DNA from: Anaerolineales bacterium
GTDB lineage: Bacteria > Chloroflexota > Anaerolineae > Anaerolineales > DRMV01
Assembly: GCA_026985785.1 (NCBI GenBank)
Contig: JALSPT010000198.1
Location: 1-29,696 of the forward strand
Direction: 5' to 3'
Length of the DNA stretch: 29,696 nt
A model generated the notes under the pieces. It did no database searches. It saw only the letters and a list, made by a program, of their open reading frames with translations, and was not told the DNA's origin. Below, in pieces: positions 22,501-29,032 of this stretch (positions are counted from its first letter, which is position 1; each line of letters opens with the position of its first letter). The position numbers were made by a program, and so were the translations under genes.

Positions 22501-24015
22501 ATGCGTTTGAGTGAACTGTTCGGGCAAACCCAGCGGCAGGTGGGGCGCTTCCCGCCGGAGGATGGCCGCCATTGGCTGATGCGGGCGGCTTATCTTCACG
22601 AGAGCGAGGCGGGGCACGCCTGGCTACCGCTGGGGGTAAGGTTGCGCGACCGTGTGTGGGCGTTGTTGTCGGCTGGATGGGAAAGTGCGCTTGCTCAGGA
22701 GGTGGATTGGCCGTGGCTCGGCGGCTCCTTGCCCTGGCGGTTGCCGCCTGCCGAGGCCGCCCTGCTGGGGGCGCATGTCGCCTCATACCGTCAGTTGCCG
22801 CGCCTGCTGTGGGGGCAACCGGGCGAACGGTTGAGCGTTCTCGTGTTGGCCGAAACGCCCGCGGCAGCGCGTGAGCGGGCCACGGCGTTGCATGCCCGAT
22901 GGGAAGAGACGCTGGCGAGGCTTGGCATGGCCGTGCGGCGTGGCGAAGGCGCGCCCGCTGCTGGTGCTTCCGCGGCGGTGACTTTCGTGGCCTCCGCTGG
23001 CGGCCAGGAAACGTTGCATTGCCCGGCCTGTGGCTACATTGCCCCGGCGGCCTGGGCGCGGCGGGGCAAGCCCGAACCCGCCGCCGAGCCGCTCCAGCCC
23101 ATGACTCCTGTGGAGACCCCGCACGCCAACACCATCGCCGCCCTGGCCGAGTTCCTGGGGGTGCCCGAAAGCCGCACCGCCAAGGCCGTATTTTTGCGTA
23201 CCCGTGAGGCGGCCCCTCGGTTGGTGTTTGCCGTCGTGCGAGGCGACATGCAGGTCTCGGAGGCGAAATTGGCGCGCCTGCTGGGCGTGACCGGCCTTGA
23301 GGCCGCGGCGGAGGAGGACATCCGCAAGATAGGCGCGGAGCCGGGCTATGCTTCGCCGGTGGGCGTCGAGGGCGCGCTGGTGGTGGTGGACGACCTCATC
23401 CCCCGCAGCCCCAATCTGGTGGCAGGAGCCAACCGCTCCGGTTACCACTTCACCGGCGTGAACTACGGGCGTGATTTCCAAGCCGATGTGGTAGGCGACA
23501 TCGCGGCTGCCGAGGAGGGCAATCCTTGCCCGCGATGTGGTGCCCCGTTGCAACCTGGGAGAGCCTGGCCGTTGATCGTTTCGCAGGGGCTGGCGCACGA
23601 TTTGACCTACCTCACTCGCGAAGGTAAATCGGCGCCGATGGGCGTGGCTGCCGTGCAAGCCGATGGGTACGCTATTTTGACGGTTTTGGCGGAGGCTGCT
23701 CGGCGGGAAGACGGCCTGGCCTGGCCGCCTCAGGTGACGCCCTACGATGTGCACCTGATCGCCCTGCGGGGTGGTGAGGAGGCTGCCGACACGTTGTACC
23801 GTCAATTGAAAGCGGCAGGTGTGGCGGTGCTGTACGACGACCGCAAGGCCAGCCCGGGCGTGAAGTTTGCCGATGCCGATCTCATCGGTTTGCCCTGGCG
23901 GGTGACGGTGGGTAAGCGCAGCCTGAAGCGCGGCGGCGCGGAGATCAAACCCCGCCACGGTGAGGCGGATGTCTTGCCCCTGGAAGCCGTGGTCGCGTAC
24001 CTTACCCGCCTCTAA
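22501..24015 (+). CDS. Prolyl-tRNA synthetase-like protein with degenerate catalytic core and intact editing domain
   Basis: The 504-residue product clearly descends from bacterial ProRS (usually ~570). It keeps the start MRLSELFGQT, a remnant of motif 1 (WLPLGVRLRDRVW) and SYRQLP. The expected motif 2 block (FRDE...R, followed by MKDAYSF) is missing, and the GxGxxR of motif 3 is replaced by VAAVQADGYAILTV. The editing INS domain (about 195-335) is well conserved, with Lys228 in TAKAVFLR, EPGYASPVGV (280-289) and VAGANRSGYHFTGVNYGRDF. The two CxxC pairs (Cys174/177, Cys343/346) found in many ProRS remain. The anticodon-binding domain (about 418-504) is present. The ATG at 22501 follows GGGGAG. 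Aminoacylation looks impossible; I infer a trans-editing or tRNA-sensing role. The genome must encode a true ProRS elsewhere. It is co-transcribed with rel and tdk. Confidence 0.85.
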   Translation: MRLSELFGQTQRQVGRFPPEDGRHWLMRAAYLHESEAGHAWLPLGVRLRDRVWALLSAGWESALAQEVDWPWLGGSLPWRLPPAEAALLGAHVASYRQLPRLLWGQPGERLSVLVLAETPAAARERATALHARWEETLARLGMAVRRGEGAPAAGASAAVTFVASAGGQETLHCPACGYIAPAAWARRGKPEPAAEPLQPMTPVETPHANTIAALAEFLGVPESRTAKAVFLRTREAAPRLVFAVVRGDMQVSEAKLARLLGVTGLEAAAEEDIRKIGAEPGYASPVGVEGALVVVDDLIPRSPNLVAGANRSGYHFTGVNYGRDFQADVVGDIAAAEEGNPCPRCGAPLQPGRAWPLIVSQGLAHDLTYLTREGKSAPMGVAAVQADGYAILTVLAEAARREDGLAWPPQVTPYDVHLIALRGGEEAADTLYRQLKAAGVAVLYDDRKASPGVKFADADLIGLPWRVTVGKRSLKRGGAEIKPRHGEADVLPLEAVVAYLTRL

Positions 24016-24047
24016 GCCCCCCTATCCTAAACTCCCCGGAGGTTTTC

Positions 24048-24626
24048 ATGCGTCATTTGCAAGGCCGAGTGGAGGTGATCACCGGCCCGATGTTCAGCGG
24101 CAAGACGGAGGAACTCATCCGTCGGCTGCGCCGGGCGATGATCGCCCGCCAAAAGGTGCAGGTCTTCAAACCGTCCCTCGATAAACGCTATGCAGAAGAG
24201 GCCGTGGCCTCCCATGCCGGCATGGCTTTCGAGGCCGTGCCGCTGGAGCATATTGGGCAGATCTGGGAGCATTTGGACGACGATACCACGGTGGTGGGGC
24301 TGGACGAGGCGCAGTTCTTCTCGCCCGAGGTGACGGCAGTGGTGCAGCGTCTGGCCGAGCGCGGGATACGGGTTATCATCGCCGGGCTGGACATGGATTT
24401 TCGGGGCGAGCCGTTTGGCCCAATGCCGGCCTTGCTGGCGCAGGCTGATCGGGTGGACAAATTGCAGGCCATCTGTGTGGTGTGTGGTTTCCCCGCCACC
24501 CGCTCGCAGCGGTTGATCGATGGACAACCGGCGCGCTACGATGACCCCGTGGTGATTGTGGGCGCTTCGGAAATGTACGAAGCCCGTTGCCGTGAGCACC
24601 ACGAAGTGCCCGGTTATCCGGCGTAG
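24048..24626 (+). CDS. tdk: Thymidine kinase (type II, zinc-containing)
   Basis: This 192-residue enzyme phosphorylates thymidine in the salvage pathway. Walker A is GPMFSGKT (13-20), the catalytic Glu is Glu87 in GLDEAQFF, and a structural zinc site is formed by Cys143/Cys146 (CVVC) with Cys181 and a following His (CREHH). The lasso loop and substrate loop (VVIVGASEMYEARC) are intact. The ATG at 24048 has GGAGG 5 bases upstream. It is the last gene of the rel operon, 32 bases after the ProRS-like gene, and converges with panE with only 9 bases between stop codons. I see no terminator between them. Confidence 0.95.
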   Translation: MRHLQGRVEVITGPMFSGKTEELIRRLRRAMIARQKVQVFKPSLDKRYAEEAVASHAGMAFEAVPLEHIGQIWEHLDDDTTVVGLDEAQFFSPEVTAVVQRLAERGIRVIIAGLDMDFRGEPFGPMPALLAQADRVDKLQAICVVCGFPATRSQRLIDGQPARYDDPVVIVGASEMYEARCREHHEVPGYPA

Positions 24627-24635
24627 GCTAAAAGG

Positions 24636-25664
24636 TCATGCCCACAGCGCCAGCAGCGCCTCGGGGTGGTGGCGGAAGGCGTCTGGCGCTATCTCGCCTG
24701 CGGTAAGCGCCTGGAGGGTTTCGGTGAGCAGGCGGTTGACCGGCGTGGGCACGCCGAGCCGCTCGCCATAGCGCACTACCGCGCCGTTGAGGGCATCCAC
24801 TTCGGTTTGGCCGCGCCCGCTGTGCAAATCGATGTGGAAAGAGGGCATTTTGTTACCCCGCCCGCCGCTCACCGCTCGGTACAGCAGCGGCTGTAGTAGG
24901 GCCAAGGGGAGATGGCGAATGCCCCACGCCAGCGGACGCACGGATGCGCCGGGCAGATTGACCACCGGCAGGCCGAGGGCGTCCATCACGGCCAGGGCTT
25001 CCTTTAACTGGGCGATTTCCAAGCGCGCCAGCCCGCGATGGGCAAAAATGGCGGCAGGGGGCATGTCCAAGATGGCTGAGGTTGCGTTTCCCAGCAGGTT
25101 GGTCAGCAGTTTGGACCATTTCATGGCAGCGGCGTTGGGGTAAAGGCGTGGGCGAAGCCCGGCGGTGGCAAACGCGGCTGCCACCGCGGCGGCCAGGGGG
25201 TGTTCCTGGTCCAACCCCACGCCGCGGGCGCGCGCCACCGCGACCTCGCCGGGGCGGCGGCGCGCTACTGCTGTCGTGACCGTGCCACTTAGCACCCGGT
25301 TTGGGCCAAAAAAGGCGCTCAGGGTGGCTTCGGATTCGACGCCATTCTGCAAGCAGAGCAGCGGAGGGAATTGGGCGCGTAGATCGCCAAGGGTTTGGAG
25401 CAGCGTCGGAAGGTGGTAGGTTTTCAGCGCCAGGATGGCCAGGTCGTGGGGCGCGGCGCGCAGCGCTTCGGCAGCGGAGGTCGCCAGCCGCGGTCGCGAG
25501 AGGTGCCAGCGCTCGCCGTTTTCTTGCACCAGCGAGAGGCCGTGGCTTTGCAGAATGGCTGCGCTGGTGGGGCGGACGAGAAAGGTCACCCCGTGGCCGG
25601 CGTGTGCCAGACTGACGCCGAGGTACGTGCCGATGGCGCCTGCGCCGATGATGAGAAATTCCAT
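24636..25664 (-). CDS. 2-dehydropantoate 2-reductase (PanE/ApbA family)
   Basis: PanE reduces ketopantoate to pantoate with NADPH in coenzyme A synthesis; the family also contains other ketoacid reductases. The 342-residue product has the N-terminal Rossmann motif IIGAGAIGTYLG (5-16), ALKTYHL (about 79-85), LCLQNGVESE, the catalytic-Lys helix AMKWSKLLTNLLGNATSA, and the C-terminal SFHIDLHSGRGQTEVDALNGAVVRYGERLGVPTPVN. It is longer than typical PanE (~300). The ATG at 25664 has GGAAGG upstream. It follows the histidine phosphatase by 18 bases on the same strand. A generic ketopantoate-reductase-family role is safe; the true substrate is not proven. Confidence 0.9.
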   Translation of the reverse strand: MEFLIIGAGAIGTYLGVSLAHAGHGVTFLVRPTSAAILQSHGLSLVQENGERWHLSRPRLATSAAEALRAAPHDLAILALKTYHLPTLLQTLGDLRAQFPPLLCLQNGVESEATLSAFFGPNRVLSGTVTTAVARRRPGEVAVARARGVGLDQEHPLAAAVAAAFATAGLRPRLYPNAAAMKWSKLLTNLLGNATSAILDMPPAAIFAHRGLARLEIAQLKEALAVMDALGLPVVNLPGASVRPLAWGIRHLPLALLQPLLYRAVSGGRGNKMPSFHIDLHSGRGQTEVDALNGAVVRYGERLGVPTPVNRLLTETLQALTAGEIAPDAFRHHPEALLALWA

Positions 25665-25682
25665 GTGACCTTCCAGTGGAGC

Positions 25683-26321
25683 CTATACGCAGGGGAAGCC
25701 CCCCGCCTCGCGATGGCACAGGCCAAGGACGTGCCAGCGGTGGACGGCGGGGAAGTAGGCGAACGCGATGTAGGCGGCGTTGGGGAGGCGGAAACTGGGG
25801 GTGTGTTGATGGGGTTGGGGAGGGATGCCCAAGATGGCGTGGATCACGAAGTTGAGAATGCCGCCGTGGGAGACGATGAGGTATTGCCCTGGCGGATGGG
25901 AAAGTAGGCGGCGCAGGGCTTCCGTGGCTCGTTGGTGCACTTCCCACAGGCTTTCGCCGTTCTCGCCCACGGGCTGGTAAAGTGAGGGGGAGGTTTGCGC
26001 TGGCGGCGTGCTTGCGAATGGCAGCCCGGTGAGTTGTCCCTTGTCGCGCTCTTGCCAGATGGGGTCGTAAGTGATGCGCTCGCGGGGGAAGCCGAGAGCC
26101 TCGGCTACGATGCGCGCCGTTTCGGCAGCCCGCAGGAGGGGGCTGGAGAAAATGTGGTCGAACGAGACGCCGCTCGCTGCCCACGCCGAGGCCAAGCGTT
26201 GGGCCTGGGCGCGCCCCGTGGTAGTCAGGGGGAAGTCGGCTTGCCCCTGATGGACGCGGCGGGCGTTTCCTTCCGATTCGCCATGCCGCAGGAAGACGAA
26301 AGTGTATTTTTCGCTGCACAT
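25683..26321 (-). CDS. Histidine phosphatase (phosphoglycerate mutase-like) family protein
   Basis: This 212-residue enzyme has the phospho-histidine motif FLRHGESEGNA (Arg12, His13), DFPLTTTGRAQAQRLA, SSPLLRAAETA with the second Arg, a Glu in WQERDKGQLTG, and the second catalytic His in IVSHGGILN. These are the full set for the branch-1 histidine phosphatase superfamily. Cofactor-dependent phosphoglycerate mutase, alpha-ribazole phosphatase and broad-specificity phosphatases share them; the low similarity to GpmA favours a phosphatase. No Shine-Dalgarno precedes the ATG at 26321. An extended -10 lies 6 bases upstream, so it appears leaderless. It probably forms an operon with panE. Confidence 0.9.
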   Translation of the reverse strand: MCSEKYTFVFLRHGESEGNARRVHQGQADFPLTTTGRAQAQRLASAWAASGVSFDHIFSSPLLRAAETARIVAEALGFPRERITYDPIWQERDKGQLTGLPFASTPPAQTSPSLYQPVGENGESLWEVHQRATEALRRLLSHPPGQYLIVSHGGILNFVIHAILGIPPQPHQHTPSFRLPNAAYIAFAYFPAVHRWHVLGLCHREAGGFPCV

Positions 26322-26327
26322 AGGGCA

Positions 26328-26336
26328 ATGATAACA
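26328..26336 (-). promoter_or_regulatory. Extended -10 promoter giving a probable leaderless phosphatase mRNA
   Basis: On the - strand TGTTATCAT (TGn plus TATCAT) lies at 26336-26328, followed by TGCCCT and the ATG at 26321. The geometry is identical to that upstream of scpA: extended -10, no -35, six bases, start codon, no Shine-Dalgarno. Confidence 0.55.
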
Positions 26337-26388
26337 TAGGGAAGTGTGAGGGCGGAGTTAAATCTTTCTCAGAAAATGTCGTTCTTGC

Positions 26389-26417
26389 TTGCACAACCCC
26401 TTCCCCCGTGCTATAAT
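26389..26417 (+). promoter_or_regulatory. Sigma-70-type promoter of rho
   Basis: TTGCAC (26389-26394) and a perfect TATAAT (26412-26417) are separated by 17 bases. The start site should be near 26424, giving a rho leader of about 160 bases. Confidence 0.75.
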
Positions 26418-26449
26418 GCCAATGTGCGGTGGTGTGAGCACAAAGTGTG

Positions 26450-26569
26450 ATGTCTAAAATTCCCCCTTATTTTCTTATGATGCAACTGGATGAGCTTGAC
26501 GAGAAGCCGCGAGGGGCTTTCTTGATGGTGTTGAAACCATCGGCCGCGACGGCGGGTGGTGTATTCTGA
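26450..26569 (+). CDS. Possible 39-codon leader ORF upstream of rho
   Basis: An ATG at 26450 opens a 39-codon frame that ends with TGA at 26567-26569, one base before an in-frame rho ATG (26571) and 13 before the chosen rho start. The peptide begins MSKIPPYFLMMQLDELDEKP. Two hairpins lie within it: a weak one at 26503-26520 and a perfect 6-bp one (GATGGT/ACCATC, 26524-26541). There is no good Shine-Dalgarno, and a stop-free run this long is not rare by chance. It may be a leader peptide that couples to rho or regulates it, or it may be spurious. Confidence 0.3.
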   Translation: MSKIPPYFLMMQLDELDEKPRGAFLMVLKPSAATAGGVF

Positions 26570-26582
26570 CATGGAAGGCATC

Positions 26583-27860
26583 ATGGAGATTTCGGAACTG
26601 CAAAAACACTCATTGGCCGAGTTGCGCCAAAAGGCGCGCGAGATGGGCATCTCGGGCGCTTGGCGGATGAAGAAAGAGGAGCTCTTGATCGCCATTCGCC
26701 GCGCCGAGGCCGAAGCGCAAGGCTTGGAAATTCGCGGTGGCGTGCTGGAGATTATGAACGAAGGGGTAGGCTTTCTCCGCACACAACATTACCGCGCCGG
26801 CCCAGACGATGTGTACGTCTCGCCGCCTCAAATTCGGCGCTACAATTTGCGGAACGGTGACCTGATCATCGGCTACGTGCGCCCACCGCGGGAGACGGGG
26901 CGCTATTATGGCCTTAGCCGCATTGAGAGCATCAACGGCTTGCCACCGGAAGAGGCATTGAACCGACCACGGTTCGAAACTTTGGTGCCGATTTACCCCG
27001 ATGAGCGTTTTGACCTGGAGACCGACCGTTATGCGTTGGCGACGCGGTTGATCAATCTGGTGGCACCGATCGGGCGTGGGCAGCGTGGCTTAATCGTCTC
27101 GCCGCCCAAGGCGGGCAAGACGACCATCCTCAAGCAGATTGCCAATGCCATCTCGCAGCGCTATCCCGACGTGCATTTGATGGTTGCGCTCATCGGCGAG
27201 CGTCCTGAGGAAGTGACGGATATGGACCGCTCGGTGGATGCCGAGGTGATCGCCGCGACGTTCGACGAACCGGTGACCGAGCACGTCCGGGTGGCGGAAG
27301 TGGCCTTGGAGCGCGCCAAGCGCCTGGTAGAAATCGGGCGCGATGTGGTCATTTTGCTTGATTCCATCACCCGCCTGGCGCGAGCCTACAATTTAGTAGT
27401 CACTCCTTCTGGCCGCACGCTTTCGGGTGGTATCGACCCCTCGGCGTTGTATCCGCCGAAGCAATTCTTCGGCGCGGCGCGCAATATTGAAGACGGCGGC
27501 TCTTTGACCATTATCGCGACCTGTCTGGTCGATACGGGCTCGCGCCTCGACGATGTGGTGTACGAAGAGTTCAAGGGCACGGGGAACATGGAATTGCACC
27601 TTTCCCGGCGGCTGCAGGAGCGCCGTATCTTCCCCGCCATTGACATCGAGCGCTCGGGTACGCGACGCGAAGAGGTGTTGCTGGGGCCGGACATCACCCA
27701 ACGGGTGTGGCTGATGCGTCGTATGTTCCAGCAGATGATCACCCCGCCGCCGCATGGTGCGGGGATGGATATTGCCATGGCGACGGAGGCTATCTTGGAG
27801 CGTTTGCGCAAGACCCGCAACAATATGGAGTTTTTGGAAACGCTGCATCAGGAGTTATAA
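26583..27860 (+). CDS. rho: Transcription termination factor Rho
   Basis: Rho is a hexameric RNA-dependent ATPase that ends untranslated transcripts. The 425-residue product has the N-terminal helical Rho_N domain (EISELQKHSLAELRQKAREMGI), the cold-shock-like RNA-binding domain (about 50-120, GVGFLRTQHYRAGPDDVYVSPPQIRRYNLRNGDLIIGYVRPP), Walker A SPPKAGKTT (Lys179), VALIGERPEEVTDM, VVILLDSITRLARAYN (Walker B) and GGIDPSALYPPKQFFGAARNIEDGGSLTIIATCL with the Q and R loops. Length is close to E. coli Rho (419). The ATG at 26583 is chosen because the family-typical sequence begins there; GGAAGG is 4 bases upstream. In-frame ATG 26571 and GTG 26556 are alternatives. The LysM-M23 gene follows after 2 bases. 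Confidence 0.95.
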   Translation: MEISELQKHSLAELRQKAREMGISGAWRMKKEELLIAIRRAEAEAQGLEIRGGVLEIMNEGVGFLRTQHYRAGPDDVYVSPPQIRRYNLRNGDLIIGYVRPPRETGRYYGLSRIESINGLPPEEALNRPRFETLVPIYPDERFDLETDRYALATRLINLVAPIGRGQRGLIVSPPKAGKTTILKQIANAISQRYPDVHLMVALIGERPEEVTDMDRSVDAEVIAATFDEPVTEHVRVAEVALERAKRLVEIGRDVVILLDSITRLARAYNLVVTPSGRTLSGGIDPSALYPPKQFFGAARNIEDGGSLTIIATCLVDTGSRLDDVVYEEFKGTGNMELHLSRRLQERRIFPAIDIERSGTRREEVLLGPDITQRVWLMRRMFQQMITPPPHGAGMDIAMATEAILERLRKTRNNMEFLETLHQEL

Positions 27861-27862
27861 CC

Positions 27863-28897
27863 ATGACTCGAAACCAGCGCCAATTCGCTGTGATGACCGT
27901 TTTGCTGGTGGTGGTTGCCGCGGTGTGGTTTGGGTTGCCGTCGCACGGTGTGAAGGCAGCCGAGCCGGCAGGCCGTGCAAGCGGCGGACGCAGTGTGCCC
28001 GTGGTGTTGCCGCCGTTGGTGCAGAAATCAGAGCGGGAGGGGGTGCCGCGCGCCTTTCTGTTGCACACCGTGATCCCTGCGCGCTCGCGGGTGGAGGTAA
28101 TCGATTACACCGTGCAAAAGGGCGATTCCCTCTTTGGCATTGCTCGCCGTTTTGGTATCACGCCGGAGACGCTGTTGTGGGCAAATTACGGTGTGTTGCG
28201 CGACAACCCCGACATGCTCGCGCCGGGGCAAAAGTTGAAGATTCCGCCGGTAAATGGCGTGTACTACAAGTGGAAGGAAGGCGACACATTTGAAAGTGTA
28301 GCGCGCAAGTTTCATGCTACCCCGCAAGCAATCAAGGATTTCGAGGGCAATCACATTGACCCGCTCAATCCCCAGGTTAAACCGGGGGAGTGGGTTATGG
28401 TGCCTGGTGGGCGACGGCCTTTCCGCCAATGGGTTATTCCGACCATTCCGCGCGGCAAGGCCGGCGTCTCGTTGGGCTATTTAGGTCCTGGTGCGTGCCC
28501 GGGTGGTTATACTGGTGCTGTAGGCACGGGGACGTTTGTGTGGCCGACGCCGATGCATCGCCTGGTAGGAAACAATTATGGCCCCAGCCACTTGGCCGTG
28601 GACCTGGGCATTTGGGTTGGCGGGCCGATTTACGCTGCCGACTCGGGTGTGGTGGTGTTTGCTGGCTGGTCGACCGTGGGTTACGGCTACATGATCATGA
28701 TCGACCACGGCAACGGCTACCAGACGCTGTATGCTCATTTGAGCCAAGTCAACGTCCATTGCGGCCAGAGCGTCTTCCAGGGCCAATTGATTGGCCTGGG
28801 AGGCTCGACGGGCAATTCGACTGGCCCGCACTTGCACTTCGAGGTGCGTTACAAGGGCGGCTTCATCAACCCGTGGACAGTGCTGCCACCGCCGTAG
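27863..28897 (+). CDS. LysM-LysM-M23 peptidoglycan endopeptidase
   Basis: This 344-residue secreted cell-wall hydrolase starts with a hydrophobic signal/anchor (about 9-28). LysM 1 is at about 80-128 (YTVQKGDSLFGIARRFGITPETLLWANYG) and LysM 2 at about 134-182 (YYKWKEGDTFESVARKF). An M23 domain follows at about 225-335. Zinc ligands are His243 and Asp247 (HLAVD) and His325 (HLH); catalytic His292 (YAHL) and His323 are present, so it should be active rather than an EnvC-like activator. LysM domains bind peptidoglycan and M23 enzymes cut peptide cross-links. The ATG at 27863 has AGGAG 8 bases upstream inside the end of rho. It is likely co-transcribed with rho. No terminator is visible before the next promoter. 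Confidence 0.93.
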   Translation: MTRNQRQFAVMTVLLVVVAAVWFGLPSHGVKAAEPAGRASGGRSVPVVLPPLVQKSEREGVPRAFLLHTVIPARSRVEVIDYTVQKGDSLFGIARRFGITPETLLWANYGVLRDNPDMLAPGQKLKIPPVNGVYYKWKEGDTFESVARKFHATPQAIKDFEGNHIDPLNPQVKPGEWVMVPGGRRPFRQWVIPTIPRGKAGVSLGYLGPGACPGGYTGAVGTGTFVWPTPMHRLVGNNYGPSHLAVDLGIWVGGPIYAADSGVVVFAGWSTVGYGYMIMIDHGNGYQTLYAHLSQVNVHCGQSVFQGQLIGLGGSTGNSTGPHLHFEVRYKGGFINPWTVLPPP

Positions 28898-28909
28898 TGA
28901 AACTGCTGC

Positions 28910-28938
28910 TTGACGAATGGCTGCTCTTGTGCTATTTT
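28910..28938 (+). promoter_or_regulatory. Promoter of the family-5 solute-binding lipoprotein gene
   Basis: TTGACG (28910-28915) and TATTTT (28933-28938) are separated by exactly 17 bases. The predicted start is near 28945, 13 bases after the preceding gene begins its stop region. The leader would be about 88 bases. Confidence 0.65.
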
Positions 28939-28945
28939 TACTCAG

Positions 28946-28973
28946 AAAGGAGGTGATGCTACCGGAGAAATAG
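28946..28973 (+). promoter_or_regulatory. Full-length anti-Shine-Dalgarno complement with a 5-codon upstream ORF in the leader
   Basis: AAAGGAGGTGAT (28946-28957) is complementary over 12 bases to the usual 16S rRNA 3' end. It overlaps an ATG at 28956 that opens MLPEK followed by TAG (28971-28973). It sits at the expected 5' end of the mRNA, about 60 bases before the true Shine-Dalgarno AGGAGG of the binding-protein gene. Confidence 0.4.
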
Positions 28974-29032
28974 GCCATTTTTCTTTCGCTTGTTCGTTTC
29001 CAATCCTACTCAACCCCAACAGGAGGAGCAAG

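Noticed and set aside
22501..24015. Annotation as a functional proline--tRNA ligase
   Set aside because: The domain similarity is real, but motif 2 and the motif 3 arginine, needed for ATP and amino-acid activation, cannot be found.
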